In this document: positions 16,142 to 23,790 of the stretch, piece after piece
Position numbering within the stretch: position 1 is the first letter of the stretch
Layout: each line of letters begins with the position of its first letter
Assembly (NCBI GenBank): GCA_017469265.1
Contig: JAFUGS010000043.1
Location: forward strand, 1-52,078
DNA length: 52,078 bases
Reading direction: 5' to 3'
Source of the DNA: Clostridia bacterium
GTDB taxonomy: Bacteria > Bacillota > Clostridia > Christensenellales > Aristaeellaceae
Translations under genes and position numbers: made by a program
The notes under the pieces: model-generated
Told to the model about the DNA's origin: nothing
Databases searched by the model: none
The model's input: only the letters and a program-made list of their open reading frames with translations

Positions 16142-17810
16142 TGGCAATGGACTCCTTCAGCTTGGACAGGGCGATCTTGGTTTCAGCGGCGGTTTCGCCC
16201 AGCAGGCTCGCGATCTCCTGCACGATGCGCATCTGTTTGTCCACCACCTTATCGGCCACCTCCACCGTCTGCCGGCTGATTTCCTCCCGCTGGCGGCGGG
16301 CTTCCTCCTCATCGCTGACGTCACGCATGATGCACAGCAGCATCCGTCCGTCCTCAGCGGGCACGATGGTCTGCTGGATGGTGCAGCCGTATTCGGCCAG
16401 ATAGGAGCGCTGGTGGAAAATGCCGCGGCCGGTGGACTTCACCTTCAGGAAAGGCGCGGGATCAAGAATGCGGATGACCTGGTCGCCCAGCACGGCGTTT
16501 TCGGACCGCAGATTCAGGATTTTCAGCGCGGCCGGGTTGATCTGCTGAACCTCCAGCTGATCGTTCAGCATGATAATGCCGTTGGGGCTGTTGCGGGCGA
16601 TGGTGTCGTTGACGTTTTCCGCCTTTTCCATCAGATAGGGCAGGCACATGGAGATTTCCGCCTTGCCCTGGAAAATGGCGATGGCCTTTTCCCGGCAGGT
16701 GTCATAGCCGCAGGAGCCGCAGTTCAGCTCCTGGCTGGGCTTGAACTTGCCCATTTCCCGCAGGATGTCCCGGATTTCAGTTTCGCTGGGCATGGCGGCC
16801 CGCTGGTCGATGGGCTCAAAGCGCTTGCGCAGCTGCCGGTTTTCCGGCTGCGCGATCTCAAAATCCTTTTCGCCGGCGTACTGGGCCACCGCCAGATAGT
16901 CCCGGAGGGGGCTGCGGCCATACTTCTCCATCACCGGCCCGCCGGCGCAGCTGCCCACGCAGGCGCTCATTTCAATGAAGCAGTGATGGATTTTGCCCTG
17001 CTCGATTTCCTTCAGGGCGGAAATGCAGTTTTCCACCCCATCCAGAGCCAGATAACTGTAATTTGGCGCGTCCTGGGCCATGGTTTTCAGAATGCCGCCC
17101 GTGGTCGGGAAGAAACGGGTACGGCTGTGTTCGTCGGGCTGCTGTGTGCGCTGAATTTCAATCCCTTCTCTTTTCAGCCAGCTGGTCAGCTCTTCGTAGG
17201 TCAGCACCGCGTCCACGATTCCCTCGTAGTATTCGGCTTCATCCTTCTTGGCCACGCAGGGACCGATAAACACGGTCTTCGCGTTCGGGATACGCCGCTT
17301 GATATCCTCGCAGTGGGCCTGCATGGGCGACAGCACATCCGCCAGGCTGGGCAGCACCCGGGGGAAATATTTCTGAATCAGCAGGTTGATGGAATGACAG
17401 CAGGAGGAGATGACTACATCCCTGTCTTCTTCTTTTAGAATACGGTCATACTCCCGCTTGACCAGGGTCGCTCCCAGCGCGGTTTCCTCCACGTCGTAAA
17501 AGCCCAGCTTTTTCAGCGACTCCCGCATGGCTTCGATGCCCGCGCCATCATAGTTCGCCACGAAGGACGGGGCCAGGGATACCACCACCGGGTCGCCGCT
17601 CTGGATGAGCACTTTGACCTTTTCGGTTTCATCCACGATCTCCTTGGCGTTCTGCGGGCAGACCACGAAGCAATGGCCGCAGAGAATACACTCGTTGCCG
17701 ATAATATGAGCCTGGCTGCCGGAGAAACGGATGGATTTCACCGGGCAGTGGCGGATGCACTTGTAGCAGTTTTTGCAGTTGGATTTTTTCAGCGTCAGAC
17801 AGTTCGGCAT
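16134..17810 (-). CDS. hydS: HydS: PAS-containing sensory [FeFe] hydrogenase
   Basis: The protein has 558 residues. A 2[4Fe-4S] ferredoxin domain (12-52) is followed by the H-cluster domain with L1 ISSCCHS (134-140), L2 IGPCVAKKDE (182-191) and L3 EMSACVGSC (280-288). A further Fe-S domain follows (364-389, GSCGYDTC), then a PAS domain (about 400-500) and a charged helical tail (500-558). This is the group C sensory architecture, thought to measure H2 and signal through PAS rather than make gas in bulk. Both Cys of L1 are present. It sits between the [2Fe-2S] protein (2-base gap) and the phosphatase (overlap), so the three are surely co-translated. Confidence 0.9.
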   Translation of the reverse strand: MPNCLTLKKSNCKNCYKCIRHCPVKSIRFSGSQAHIIGNECILCGHCFVVCPQNAKEIVDETEKVKVLIQSGDPVVVSLAPSFVANYDGAGIEAMRESLKKLGFYDVEETALGATLVKREYDRILKEEDRDVVISSCCHSINLLIQKYFPRVLPSLADVLSPMQAHCEDIKRRIPNAKTVFIGPCVAKKDEAEYYEGIVDAVLTYEELTSWLKREGIEIQRTQQPDEHSRTRFFPTTGGILKTMAQDAPNYSYLALDGVENCISALKEIEQGKIHHCFIEMSACVGSCAGGPVMEKYGRSPLRDYLAVAQYAGEKDFEIAQPENRQLRKRFEPIDQRAAMPSETEIRDILREMGKFKPSQELNCGSCGYDTCREKAIAIFQGKAEISMCLPYLMEKAENVNDTIARNSPNGIIMLNDQLEVQQINPAALKILNLRSENAVLGDQVIRILDPAPFLKVKSTGRGIFHQRSYLAEYGCTIQQTIVPAEDGRMLLCIMRDVSDEEEARRQREEISRQTVEVADKVVDKQMRIVQEIASLLGETAAETKIALSKLKESIANE

Positions 17811-17812
17811 GC

Positions 17813-18052
17813 TTACACCTTTGCCTTTATTTCTTTTTCAAAGAAGGAGGAGACGGTTTCCGGGGACACGGAGAAGAATTCCCCGTCCACGGTGACGCAT
17901 ACGCCCTGCTGGCATTTGCCCATGCAGAAGGTGCCGCCCAGCTCGATTTTGTCGGTCAGGTTTTCCTTCGCGATCAGGTCCTGCAATTGCTCCACCACAG
18001 GACGGGAACCCTTGATATGGCAGGAGGAACCGATACAAACAGTAACTTTCAT
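17813..18052 (-). CDS. Thioredoxin-like [2Fe-2S] ferredoxin (NuoE C-terminal type)
   Basis: The protein has 79 residues. Four Cys lie in the pattern CIGSSC (6-11) and CMGKCQQGVC, as in the C-terminal domain of NuoE/HydC and in small [2Fe-2S] thioredoxin-like proteins. It should carry single electrons. It ends 2 bases before hydS, and its start at 18052 follows AAGGAGATTGGAAA. Position suggests it feeds or reads HydS. Confidence 0.88.
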   Translation of the reverse strand: MKVTVCIGSSCHIKGSRPVVEQLQDLIAKENLTDKIELGGTFCMGKCQQGVCVTVDGEFFSVSPETVSSFFEKEIKAKV

Positions 18053-18154
18053 TTTCCAATCTCCTTTTGATAAATGCGGGATGAAACGGGAAGGGGAGCG
18101 GTATCATCCTGCTCCCCTTCCCGGTCAAAACTGTAAACGTGGAAGAAAACAGAC

Positions 18155-18904
18155 TTAATGATATTCCACCACATTGGCCCAGGACAGCAGGAACTCCCGT
18201 TCCTTTTCATTGCCCTTGACGGACTGGCTGGCCGCCACGATGGGCATCCACTTCTGCACGTACTGCGTGGGGGTGCCGCTCTTCTCGCAGAACAGGTTCA
18301 GGTATTCCTTGGCGCCTTCGATGTCTCCGTTCAGCCAGAACAGCAGATAGGTCCGGGCTACGTCCGCGGAGGCATTCCCCTGGGTCACATGGCTCCAGTC
18401 AATGATATAGGGGGTGCCATCCTCGCTGATGATCACATTGGAGGGCCAGAAGTCACCATGGCACACCTTGTTATGGGTAGGCATGCCTTCCAGACGGGCG
18501 TGCAGGTCGTAGCGGGTGGTGGCATCCAGATCGGCCTGGCTGATCTTGCGGCTCATCTTGTCCTTGAGCCGGTTCAGCATGGGACAGGTCTTGCTCTGCA
18601 CTTCCATCTGCAGGTCCACAAACTGCTTCAGATAATCGGACTTATGATCCGGGTCTTCCTTCATCAGCTGGGACAGGGTTCTGCCCTTGATGAACTCGGA
18701 GAGAATGGCCCATTTGCCCTCGATCATGGTTACGCCCAGAATTTTGGGGATATGCAGTCCGGTTTCCTCAATGCGGGCCTGGTTCAGCGCTTCGTTGAGA
18801 ATGTCGGCCTTGGAATAGTTTTCATTGAACACCTTGACGCACTGGTCGCCGTCCCGATAAATGGTCTTGGCGTTGCGTACGGCAATAACGCGGTCCAGAT
18901 TCAT
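18155..18904 (-). CDS. APH/choline-kinase-fold kinase in the redox operon
   Basis: The protein has 249 residues and an intact kinase core: N-lobe Lys in QCVKVFNENYS, Brenner motif HGDFWPSNVI (catalytic Asp and Mg-binding Asn) and the second metal Asp in IIDWSH. The fold is that of aminoglycoside and choline phosphotransferases, which also includes protein and small-molecule kinases. The substrate is not given by sequence. Its place between adhE (16 bases) and the HydS-phosphatase genes suggests it is the kinase opposing the phosphatase; that is inference. I chose ATG 18904, which follows GGAGG; a longer frame overlaps adhE. Confidence 0.82.
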   Translation of the reverse strand: MNLDRVIAVRNAKTIYRDGDQCVKVFNENYSKADILNEALNQARIEETGLHIPKILGVTMIEGKWAILSEFIKGRTLSQLMKEDPDHKSDYLKQFVDLQMEVQSKTCPMLNRLKDKMSRKISQADLDATTRYDLHARLEGMPTHNKVCHGDFWPSNVIISEDGTPYIIDWSHVTQGNASADVARTYLLFWLNGDIEGAKEYLNLFCEKSGTPTQYVQKWMPIVAASQSVKGNEKEREFLLSWANVVEYH

Positions 18905-18920
18905 GTTCTTTTCCTCCCTC

Positions 18921-21623
18921 TCACTTTTTCCTGCCGGTCCGATAGGCTTTCTTGGCGGCGTCGTCCTGTACGGCGCAGAGGTCGTCCGCCGTGGGACGGG
19001 GCACCTCCGTAAAATGCTTTTCGCCGTAATAGGCATCCAGGTACATCTGCTTGATTTCGCTCATGAGGGGATAGCGCGGGTTGGCGCCGGTGCACTGGTC
19101 ATCGAAGGCCTGCTCCACCATCGCGTCCAGCCGGTCCAGGAAGTCCTTCTCGTCCGGCACATAATCCCGGATGGTGGGCTTGATGCCCACATAGGCCTTC
19201 AGGTCATTGATGATCTTAATGAGGCCTTCCAGCTTGTCCCGGTCCGTGTCGCCGCGGACGCCCAGGGCTTCCGCCACCTCGGCGTAGCGGCGCAGGGTGT
19301 GGGGATGATCGTACTGGGGGAAGGTGCCCATCTTGGCGGGAGCTTCGGCGGCGTTGAAGCGCAGCACTTCCTCGATCATCAGGGCGTTGGCCACGCCATG
19401 GGCGATGTGATGGAACGCGCCCAGCTTGTGGGCCATGGAGTGGCACACCCCCAGGAAGGCGTTGGCGAAGGCCATGCCCGCCATGGTGGCGGCGTTGGCC
19501 ATCTTTTCCCGGGCTTCCACATCGGTGAGCCCGTTGTCATAGGCGCGGGGCAGATACTCGAAAATGGTCTGCAGCGCCTTGATGGCCAGGCCGTCGGTAT
19601 AATCCGTCGCCATCATGGAGGCGTAGGCTTCCAGGGCGTGGGTTACCGCGTCGATGCCGCTGGCGGCGGTCAGGCCCTTGGGGGCGGTCATATGGAAGTC
19701 GGTGTCGATCACCGCCATGTTGGGCAGCAGCGCGTAATCCGCCAGGGGATATTTGACGCCGGTCTTCTCGTCGGTGATGACCGCGAAGGGCGTCACTTCG
19801 CTGCCTGTGCCGGCGGAGGTGGGAATGGCGATGAAGTAGGCTTTTTCACCCATCTTGGGGAAGGTGTATACACGCTTGCGGATGTCCATGAAGCGCATGG
19901 CCATATCCTGGAAATCCACTTCGGGATGCTCGTAAAGCACCCACATGATCTTGGCGGCGTCCATGGCGCTGCCGCCGCCCAGGGCGATGATCACGTCGGG
20001 CTGAAACAGGCGCATCTGCTCCGCGCCGGCCTTGGCGCAGGCCAGGGTGGGATCCGGCGCCACGTCAAAGAAAGTGGCGTGCTGGATGCCCAACTGATCC
20101 AGCTTCTCGGTAATGGGCTTCGTGTTGCCATTCTGGTAGAGGAACGTATCGGTCACGACGAAGGCCTTCTTCTTGCCCATCACGTGCTTCAGCTCGTCCA
20201 GCGCCACCGGCAGGCAGCCCTTCTTGATGTACACCTTTTCCGGCGCGCGGAACCACAGCATGTTCTCTCTCCTCTCGGCCACGGTTTTCATATTCAGCAG
20301 ATGCTTGACGCCGACGTTTTCGGACACGGAGTTGCCTCCCCAGCTTCCGCAGCCCAGCGTGAGAGAGGGGGCCATTTTGAAGTTGTACAGATCGCCGATG
20401 CCACCCTGGGACGAGGGCGTGTTCACCACGATCCGGCAGGTTTTCATCCGCGCCGCGAAGGCGTCCAGCACCTCGGGACATTTCCGGGTGTCGGCGTAGA
20501 GGGAAGCGGTGTGGCCGTATCCGCCGTCCGCGATCAGTCGGTCCGCCTTGCTGAAGGCGTCTTCCAGATCCCGGGCCCGGTACATGGCCAGCACGGGGCT
20601 CAGCTTCTCATGGGCGAATTCTTCGGCCAGATCCACGGATTCGACTTCCCCGATGAGCACCTTGGTTCCCTCCGGCACGGTCACACCCGCCAGGGAGGCG
20701 ATTTTGCAGGCGCTCTGGCCGACAATCCGGGCGTTCAGGGCGCCGTTGATCAGAATGGTATGGCGAACCTTGTCCAGCTCGGCGCCCTTCAGGAACCAGC
20801 AGCCCCGGGCGGCAAATTCCGCCTTCACTTCCTCATAAATATCGTTCAGCACGATCACGCTCTGCTCGGACGCGCAGATCATGCCGTTGTCAAAGGTCTT
20901 GGAATGAATGACGGAGTTGACCGCCAGCACGATGTCGGCGCTGGTGTCGATCACCGCGGGCACGTTGCCCGCGCCAACGCCCAGGGCGGGTTTGCCGCTG
21001 GAATACGCGGCCTTGACCATACCGGGGCCGCCGGTGGCCAGGATAATGTCCGCGTCCCGCATCAGGGTGTTGGTCATCTCCAGGGAGGGTACGTCGATCC
21101 AGCCGATGATGCCTTCCGGCGCGCCGGCTTTCACCGCCGCGTCCAGCACCACCCTGGCCGCGGCGATGGTGGCTTTCTTCGCCCGGGGATGGGGGCTGAA
21201 GATAATGCCGTTGCGGGTTTTCAGGCAGATCAGCGCCTTGAAAATGGCGGTAGAGGTGGGGTTGGTGGTGGGGATGACCGCAGCGACCACGCCGATGGGC
21301 TCGGCGATCTTTTTCATGCCATAAGCCTTGTCTTCCTCAATGACGCCGCAGGTTTTGGTATCCCGGTAAGCATTGTAAATGTATTCGCTGGCGTAGTGGT
21401 TCTTGATGACCTTGTCCTCCACCACACCCATGCCGGTTTCCTCCACGGCCAGTTTCGCCAGGGGAATCCGGGCCTGGTTCGCCGCGGTGGCGGCGGCCAG
21501 GAAAATCCGATCCACCTGCTCCTGGGTATAGGTCGCGAAAACCCGCTGGGCGGCGCGCACCCGCGCGATGGCCGCTTCCAGCGCTTCCACGCTGTCTACC
21601 GTGTCAAATTCTTTGGCTTCCAT
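18921..21623 (-). CDS. adhE: AdhE: bifunctional acetaldehyde-CoA and alcohol dehydrogenase
   Basis: The protein has 900 residues, the normal AdhE length. The N-terminal half is a CoA-acylating aldehyde dehydrogenase (catalytic Cys in NGMICASEQ). The C-terminal half is an iron-dependent alcohol dehydrogenase (GGGSAMDAAK for NAD; metal-site His residues in THALEAY and GVCHSMAHKLGAFHH). It turns acetyl-CoA to ethanol with two NADH and forms spirosomes in known cases. ATG 21623 follows AAGGAGAAAGAGT and lies inside the end of rex, a 20-base overlap, so Rex probably controls its own expression and ethanol formation together. Confidence 0.96.
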   Translation of the reverse strand: MEAKEFDTVDSVEALEAAIARVRAAQRVFATYTQEQVDRIFLAAATAANQARIPLAKLAVEETGMGVVEDKVIKNHYASEYIYNAYRDTKTCGVIEEDKAYGMKKIAEPIGVVAAVIPTTNPTSTAIFKALICLKTRNGIIFSPHPRAKKATIAAARVVLDAAVKAGAPEGIIGWIDVPSLEMTNTLMRDADIILATGGPGMVKAAYSSGKPALGVGAGNVPAVIDTSADIVLAVNSVIHSKTFDNGMICASEQSVIVLNDIYEEVKAEFAARGCWFLKGAELDKVRHTILINGALNARIVGQSACKIASLAGVTVPEGTKVLIGEVESVDLAEEFAHEKLSPVLAMYRARDLEDAFSKADRLIADGGYGHTASLYADTRKCPEVLDAFAARMKTCRIVVNTPSSQGGIGDLYNFKMAPSLTLGCGSWGGNSVSENVGVKHLLNMKTVAERRENMLWFRAPEKVYIKKGCLPVALDELKHVMGKKKAFVVTDTFLYQNGNTKPITEKLDQLGIQHATFFDVAPDPTLACAKAGAEQMRLFQPDVIIALGGGSAMDAAKIMWVLYEHPEVDFQDMAMRFMDIRKRVYTFPKMGEKAYFIAIPTSAGTGSEVTPFAVITDEKTGVKYPLADYALLPNMAVIDTDFHMTAPKGLTAASGIDAVTHALEAYASMMATDYTDGLAIKALQTIFEYLPRAYDNGLTDVEAREKMANAATMAGMAFANAFLGVCHSMAHKLGAFHHIAHGVANALMIEEVLRFNAAEAPAKMGTFPQYDHPHTLRRYAEVAEALGVRGDTDRDKLEGLIKIINDLKAYVGIKPTIRDYVPDEKDFLDRLDAMVEQAFDDQCTGANPRYPLMSEIKQMYLDAYYGEKHFTEVPRPTADDLCAVQDDAAKKAYRTGRKK

Positions 21624-22260
21624 ACTCTTTCTCCTTTTCCTGTTTCTTTGTTTCACCGGCCATCGCGTGCAGATAAGCCAGCGATAAAGCGATGTTTTCC
21701 TGGTGTACCGTCACGTTTTTCGGTACCCTGATGGGAACCGGCGCGAAATTGAGGATCGCTGTCAGCCCCGCGGCCGTCATGGCGTCGGCGGCGTTTTGCG
21801 CCGATGCCGCCGGAACCGTCAGGATGCCCGCGTGCACATGGCGAGAGGCGCAGAACGCCGGCAGCTGCTCCATGGAATATACGGGAACCCGGCCCTGGAA
21901 GAACGGCTCCGCCGTGGCGCTCAGATCAAAGGCGGCGGCGATCTTCATTCCGTAGTCCAGGAATCCGTCGTATTCCATCAGCGCTGTGCCCAGCTTGCCC
22001 GCGCCGACGATCACCGCGGAAATCGGTCCGTCCATCTTCAGGGCTTTTTCCATGTCCCGGCGCAGAACCGTCACCGGATAGCCCACCCTGGGGAGCCCGG
22101 CGGCGCATACGCTGGCCAGATCCTTGCGCACCAGAATCTCCCCCAGACCCAGCCCCCTGGCGATCTGGGCGGCGGAAACCTTCTCCGTGTCCGTCCCGCG
22201 GATAAACTGCAGGTACATGGGCAGCCGCCCCAGCGTCGCTTTGGAAAGCGTACTCTGCAA
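21604..22260 (-). CDS. rex: Rex: NADH/NAD+-sensing transcriptional repressor
   Basis: The protein has 218 residues. A winged-helix N-terminus (YLQFIRGTDTEKVSAAQIAR, then GEILVRKDLA) precedes a Rossmann domain with GAGKLGTALMEY. Rex binds DNA when NAD+ is high and releases when NADH rises. I take TTG 22260 as start, because AAAGGAGGG lies 8 bases before it; an in-frame ATG further up overlaps the promoter. Residue order in the Gly-rich loop (GAGKLG) differs slightly from the common GxGNLG. It heads the operon with adhE and the hydrogenase genes. I found no exact TTGTTAAN4TTAACAA operator in the leader. Confidence 0.92.
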   Translation of the reverse strand: MQSTLSKATLGRLPMYLQFIRGTDTEKVSAAQIARGLGLGEILVRKDLASVCAAGLPRVGYPVTVLRRDMEKALKMDGPISAVIVGAGKLGTALMEYDGFLDYGMKIAAAFDLSATAEPFFQGRVPVYSMEQLPAFCASRHVHAGILTVPAASAQNAADAMTAAGLTAILNFAPVPIRVPKNVTVHQENIALSLAYLHAMAGETKKQEKEKEYGSQRI

Positions 22261-22284
22261 AGGATTACCCTCCTTTCGATACGG

Positions 22285-22313
22285 ATTATATCGAATTGTT
22301 TTCACCTTGCGAA
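22285..22313 (-). promoter_or_regulatory. Promoter of the rex-adhE-hydS operon
   Basis: On the minus strand, TTCGCA, a 17-base spacer and a perfect TATAAT, 25 bases before the rex start. Confidence 0.65.
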
Positions 22314-22368
22314 TTACCAAAAAAGTATAGTCGGTATATCATTATCGATCATACCGGATCGATTCATG

Positions 22369-22408
22369 GATAAAAAAGAAGCTTTGCTGCCAGATGCGAC
22401 AGCAAAGC
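22369..22408 (-). terminator. Terminator of the LysR gene
   Basis: On the minus strand, GCTTTGCTG, a 10-base loop and CAGCAAAGC are followed by TTCTTTTTTATCC. A second stem, CGGACGCG and CGCGTCCG (22442-22464), lies just past the stop codon and may add to it. Confidence 0.75.
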
Positions 22409-22467
22409 GGAAAATCAGGAAGGGGATTGCAAAAAACTTTTCGGACGCGGCGGCTGGCGCGTCCGTT

Positions 22468-23391
22468 TTATGGTGTAATGCAGGCGCGCTTGGACCGCGT
22501 CAGCTCGGTGATAAAGCGCTTGTCCAGCTCGGTCAGGTGATAATCCTGCCGGTAGATCAGCATGTCCCGGTACACCCGGTGATTGTCCGCGCATTCCCGC
22601 TGCATCAGATGCAGCATGCGCAGCAGCCGGTCCGGCAGGGGAGACACCCACATGAAGGTTTCCGGATTTTCGGACAGCAGATCCAGCTGGCTGCCCCGCT
22701 CAAACACGAAGATGCGGCGCGGCGTCTGTGGCAACTCCGTGCTTTTCACGGTGGAGAGAGGCAGGGAAGGGACGTAGGGATCGGCGTGCGCGATCTGAAT
22801 ATACCGGGCCAGATCTGCAAAATGGATGGTTTCCATCCTCGCCAGGGTACTGTCTTCCCGCATGACCAGCACATATTTGAACTCCGCGGCCAGCTCTCCG
22901 CGCAGTCCTTTTTCTTCCAGCATCTGCCGGAAGTACGGACCGTAGCTGGCGGCAAAGCGGATGATTCCCAGGTTGTATCCGACTTCCAGAATGTTTTTGA
23001 CCGCCTGCAGCGCGTTGGTCTCATGATAGAAAACCTCGACTTCCTCTTTCCCCAGGGTCCGGGAAAAAGCGGCGAAGGCGTCTGAAACATAGCTGGCCCT
23101 GGGCACGGAAATGGAAAAGCGCTGCTTCTCCTCTTTTTTCTCCTTATAAAGACTTTCCATTTCATCAACCTGCTCCAGAATTTTCCGCGCCTGGCTGACA
23201 AACCGTTCCCCGTCCGGCGTGAGCAGCATGCCCCTGGAGGAACGGCGGAAAAACTGGATACCCAGATCGGCTTCCATCTCCCTGACGATCCTGCTTAAAT
23301 TGGGCTGGGCTACGTGCAGCTCCTCCGCGGCTTTGTTGATGGAGCCGTTCTCCGCGATACAGACAACATACTTCATGTGCAGGATGTTCAT
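22468..23391 (-). CDS. LysR-type transcriptional regulator
   Basis: The protein has 307 residues. The N-terminal winged helix is classical: NGSINKAAEELHVAQPNLSR, then a FFRRSSRGMLLTPDG wing. The rest is a periplasmic-binding-like effector domain. It is transcribed away from the preA-like gene with 399 bases between, the usual layout for a LysR regulator and its target. The effector is unknown; a pyrimidine or related metabolite would fit the neighbour but is inference. Confidence 0.88.
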   Translation of the reverse strand: MNILHMKYVVCIAENGSINKAAEELHVAQPNLSRIVREMEADLGIQFFRRSSRGMLLTPDGERFVSQARKILEQVDEMESLYKEKKEEKQRFSISVPRASYVSDAFAAFSRTLGKEEVEVFYHETNALQAVKNILEVGYNLGIIRFAASYGPYFRQMLEEKGLRGELAAEFKYVLVMREDSTLARMETIHFADLARYIQIAHADPYVPSLPLSTVKSTELPQTPRRIFVFERGSQLDLLSENPETFMWVSPLPDRLLRMLHLMQRECADNHRVYRDMLIYRQDYHLTELDKRFITELTRSKRACITP

Positions 23392-23790
23392 TTCGGTTTC
23401 CTCACTTCCGACTGTTCAAGGGTGATGATGGCGGCTCCGTCAGCGCGCGGATTTCCTTCCGCCAGAGGAGAAGTGTCTCCCGCGGGAAATGACGCGCTTG
23501 TTCCGGCCCGCAAAAATATATAATTTCACTTCTTCTTTCCCTTTTCCTGCCAAAACACGTATTTTTCACAGGGCGCTGCCCAAACGGCGAGCATGAAAAG
23601 GCGGCCGAGATGGAGGCCGGATCATGCCCAGGCGGCAGAGAACCTAACGGATGTCAGTCAAAAGGATTTTCGCTTTCGATGGCGAATCACTGAAATGACC
23701 GAGTATCCTGTTCATTTCTAAGGACGTGTGCTTATTTGCATAATCAACCTTTTCCGTGACAGCATCCAAGGATGTGGAAGGAGAAACCAT
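23392..23790. other. Divergent intergenic region, LysR and preA-like genes
   Basis: No coding region was found in these 399 bases. An AT-rich patch (ATATATAATTTC, 23516-23527) in otherwise GC-rich DNA may hold the LysR promoter, but no -35 at a good distance was seen. LysR binding sites would be expected here; I could not pick one with confidence. Confidence 0.4.

Noticed and set aside
13628-16279. 883-codon plus-strand frame opposite the hydrogenase and phosphatase
   Set aside because: Antisense shadow: the composition is skewed and the opposite strand encodes proteins with complete catalytic motifs.
18861-21731. 956-codon plus-strand frame opposite adhE
   Set aside because: Antisense to an unambiguous full-length AdhE; the His/Gly/Val-rich composition is that of reverse-frame codons.
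22261-22330. Rex operator in the leader of rex
   Set aside because: No sequence close to TTGTTAAN4TTAACAA was found; the AT-rich bases are accounted for by the promoter.
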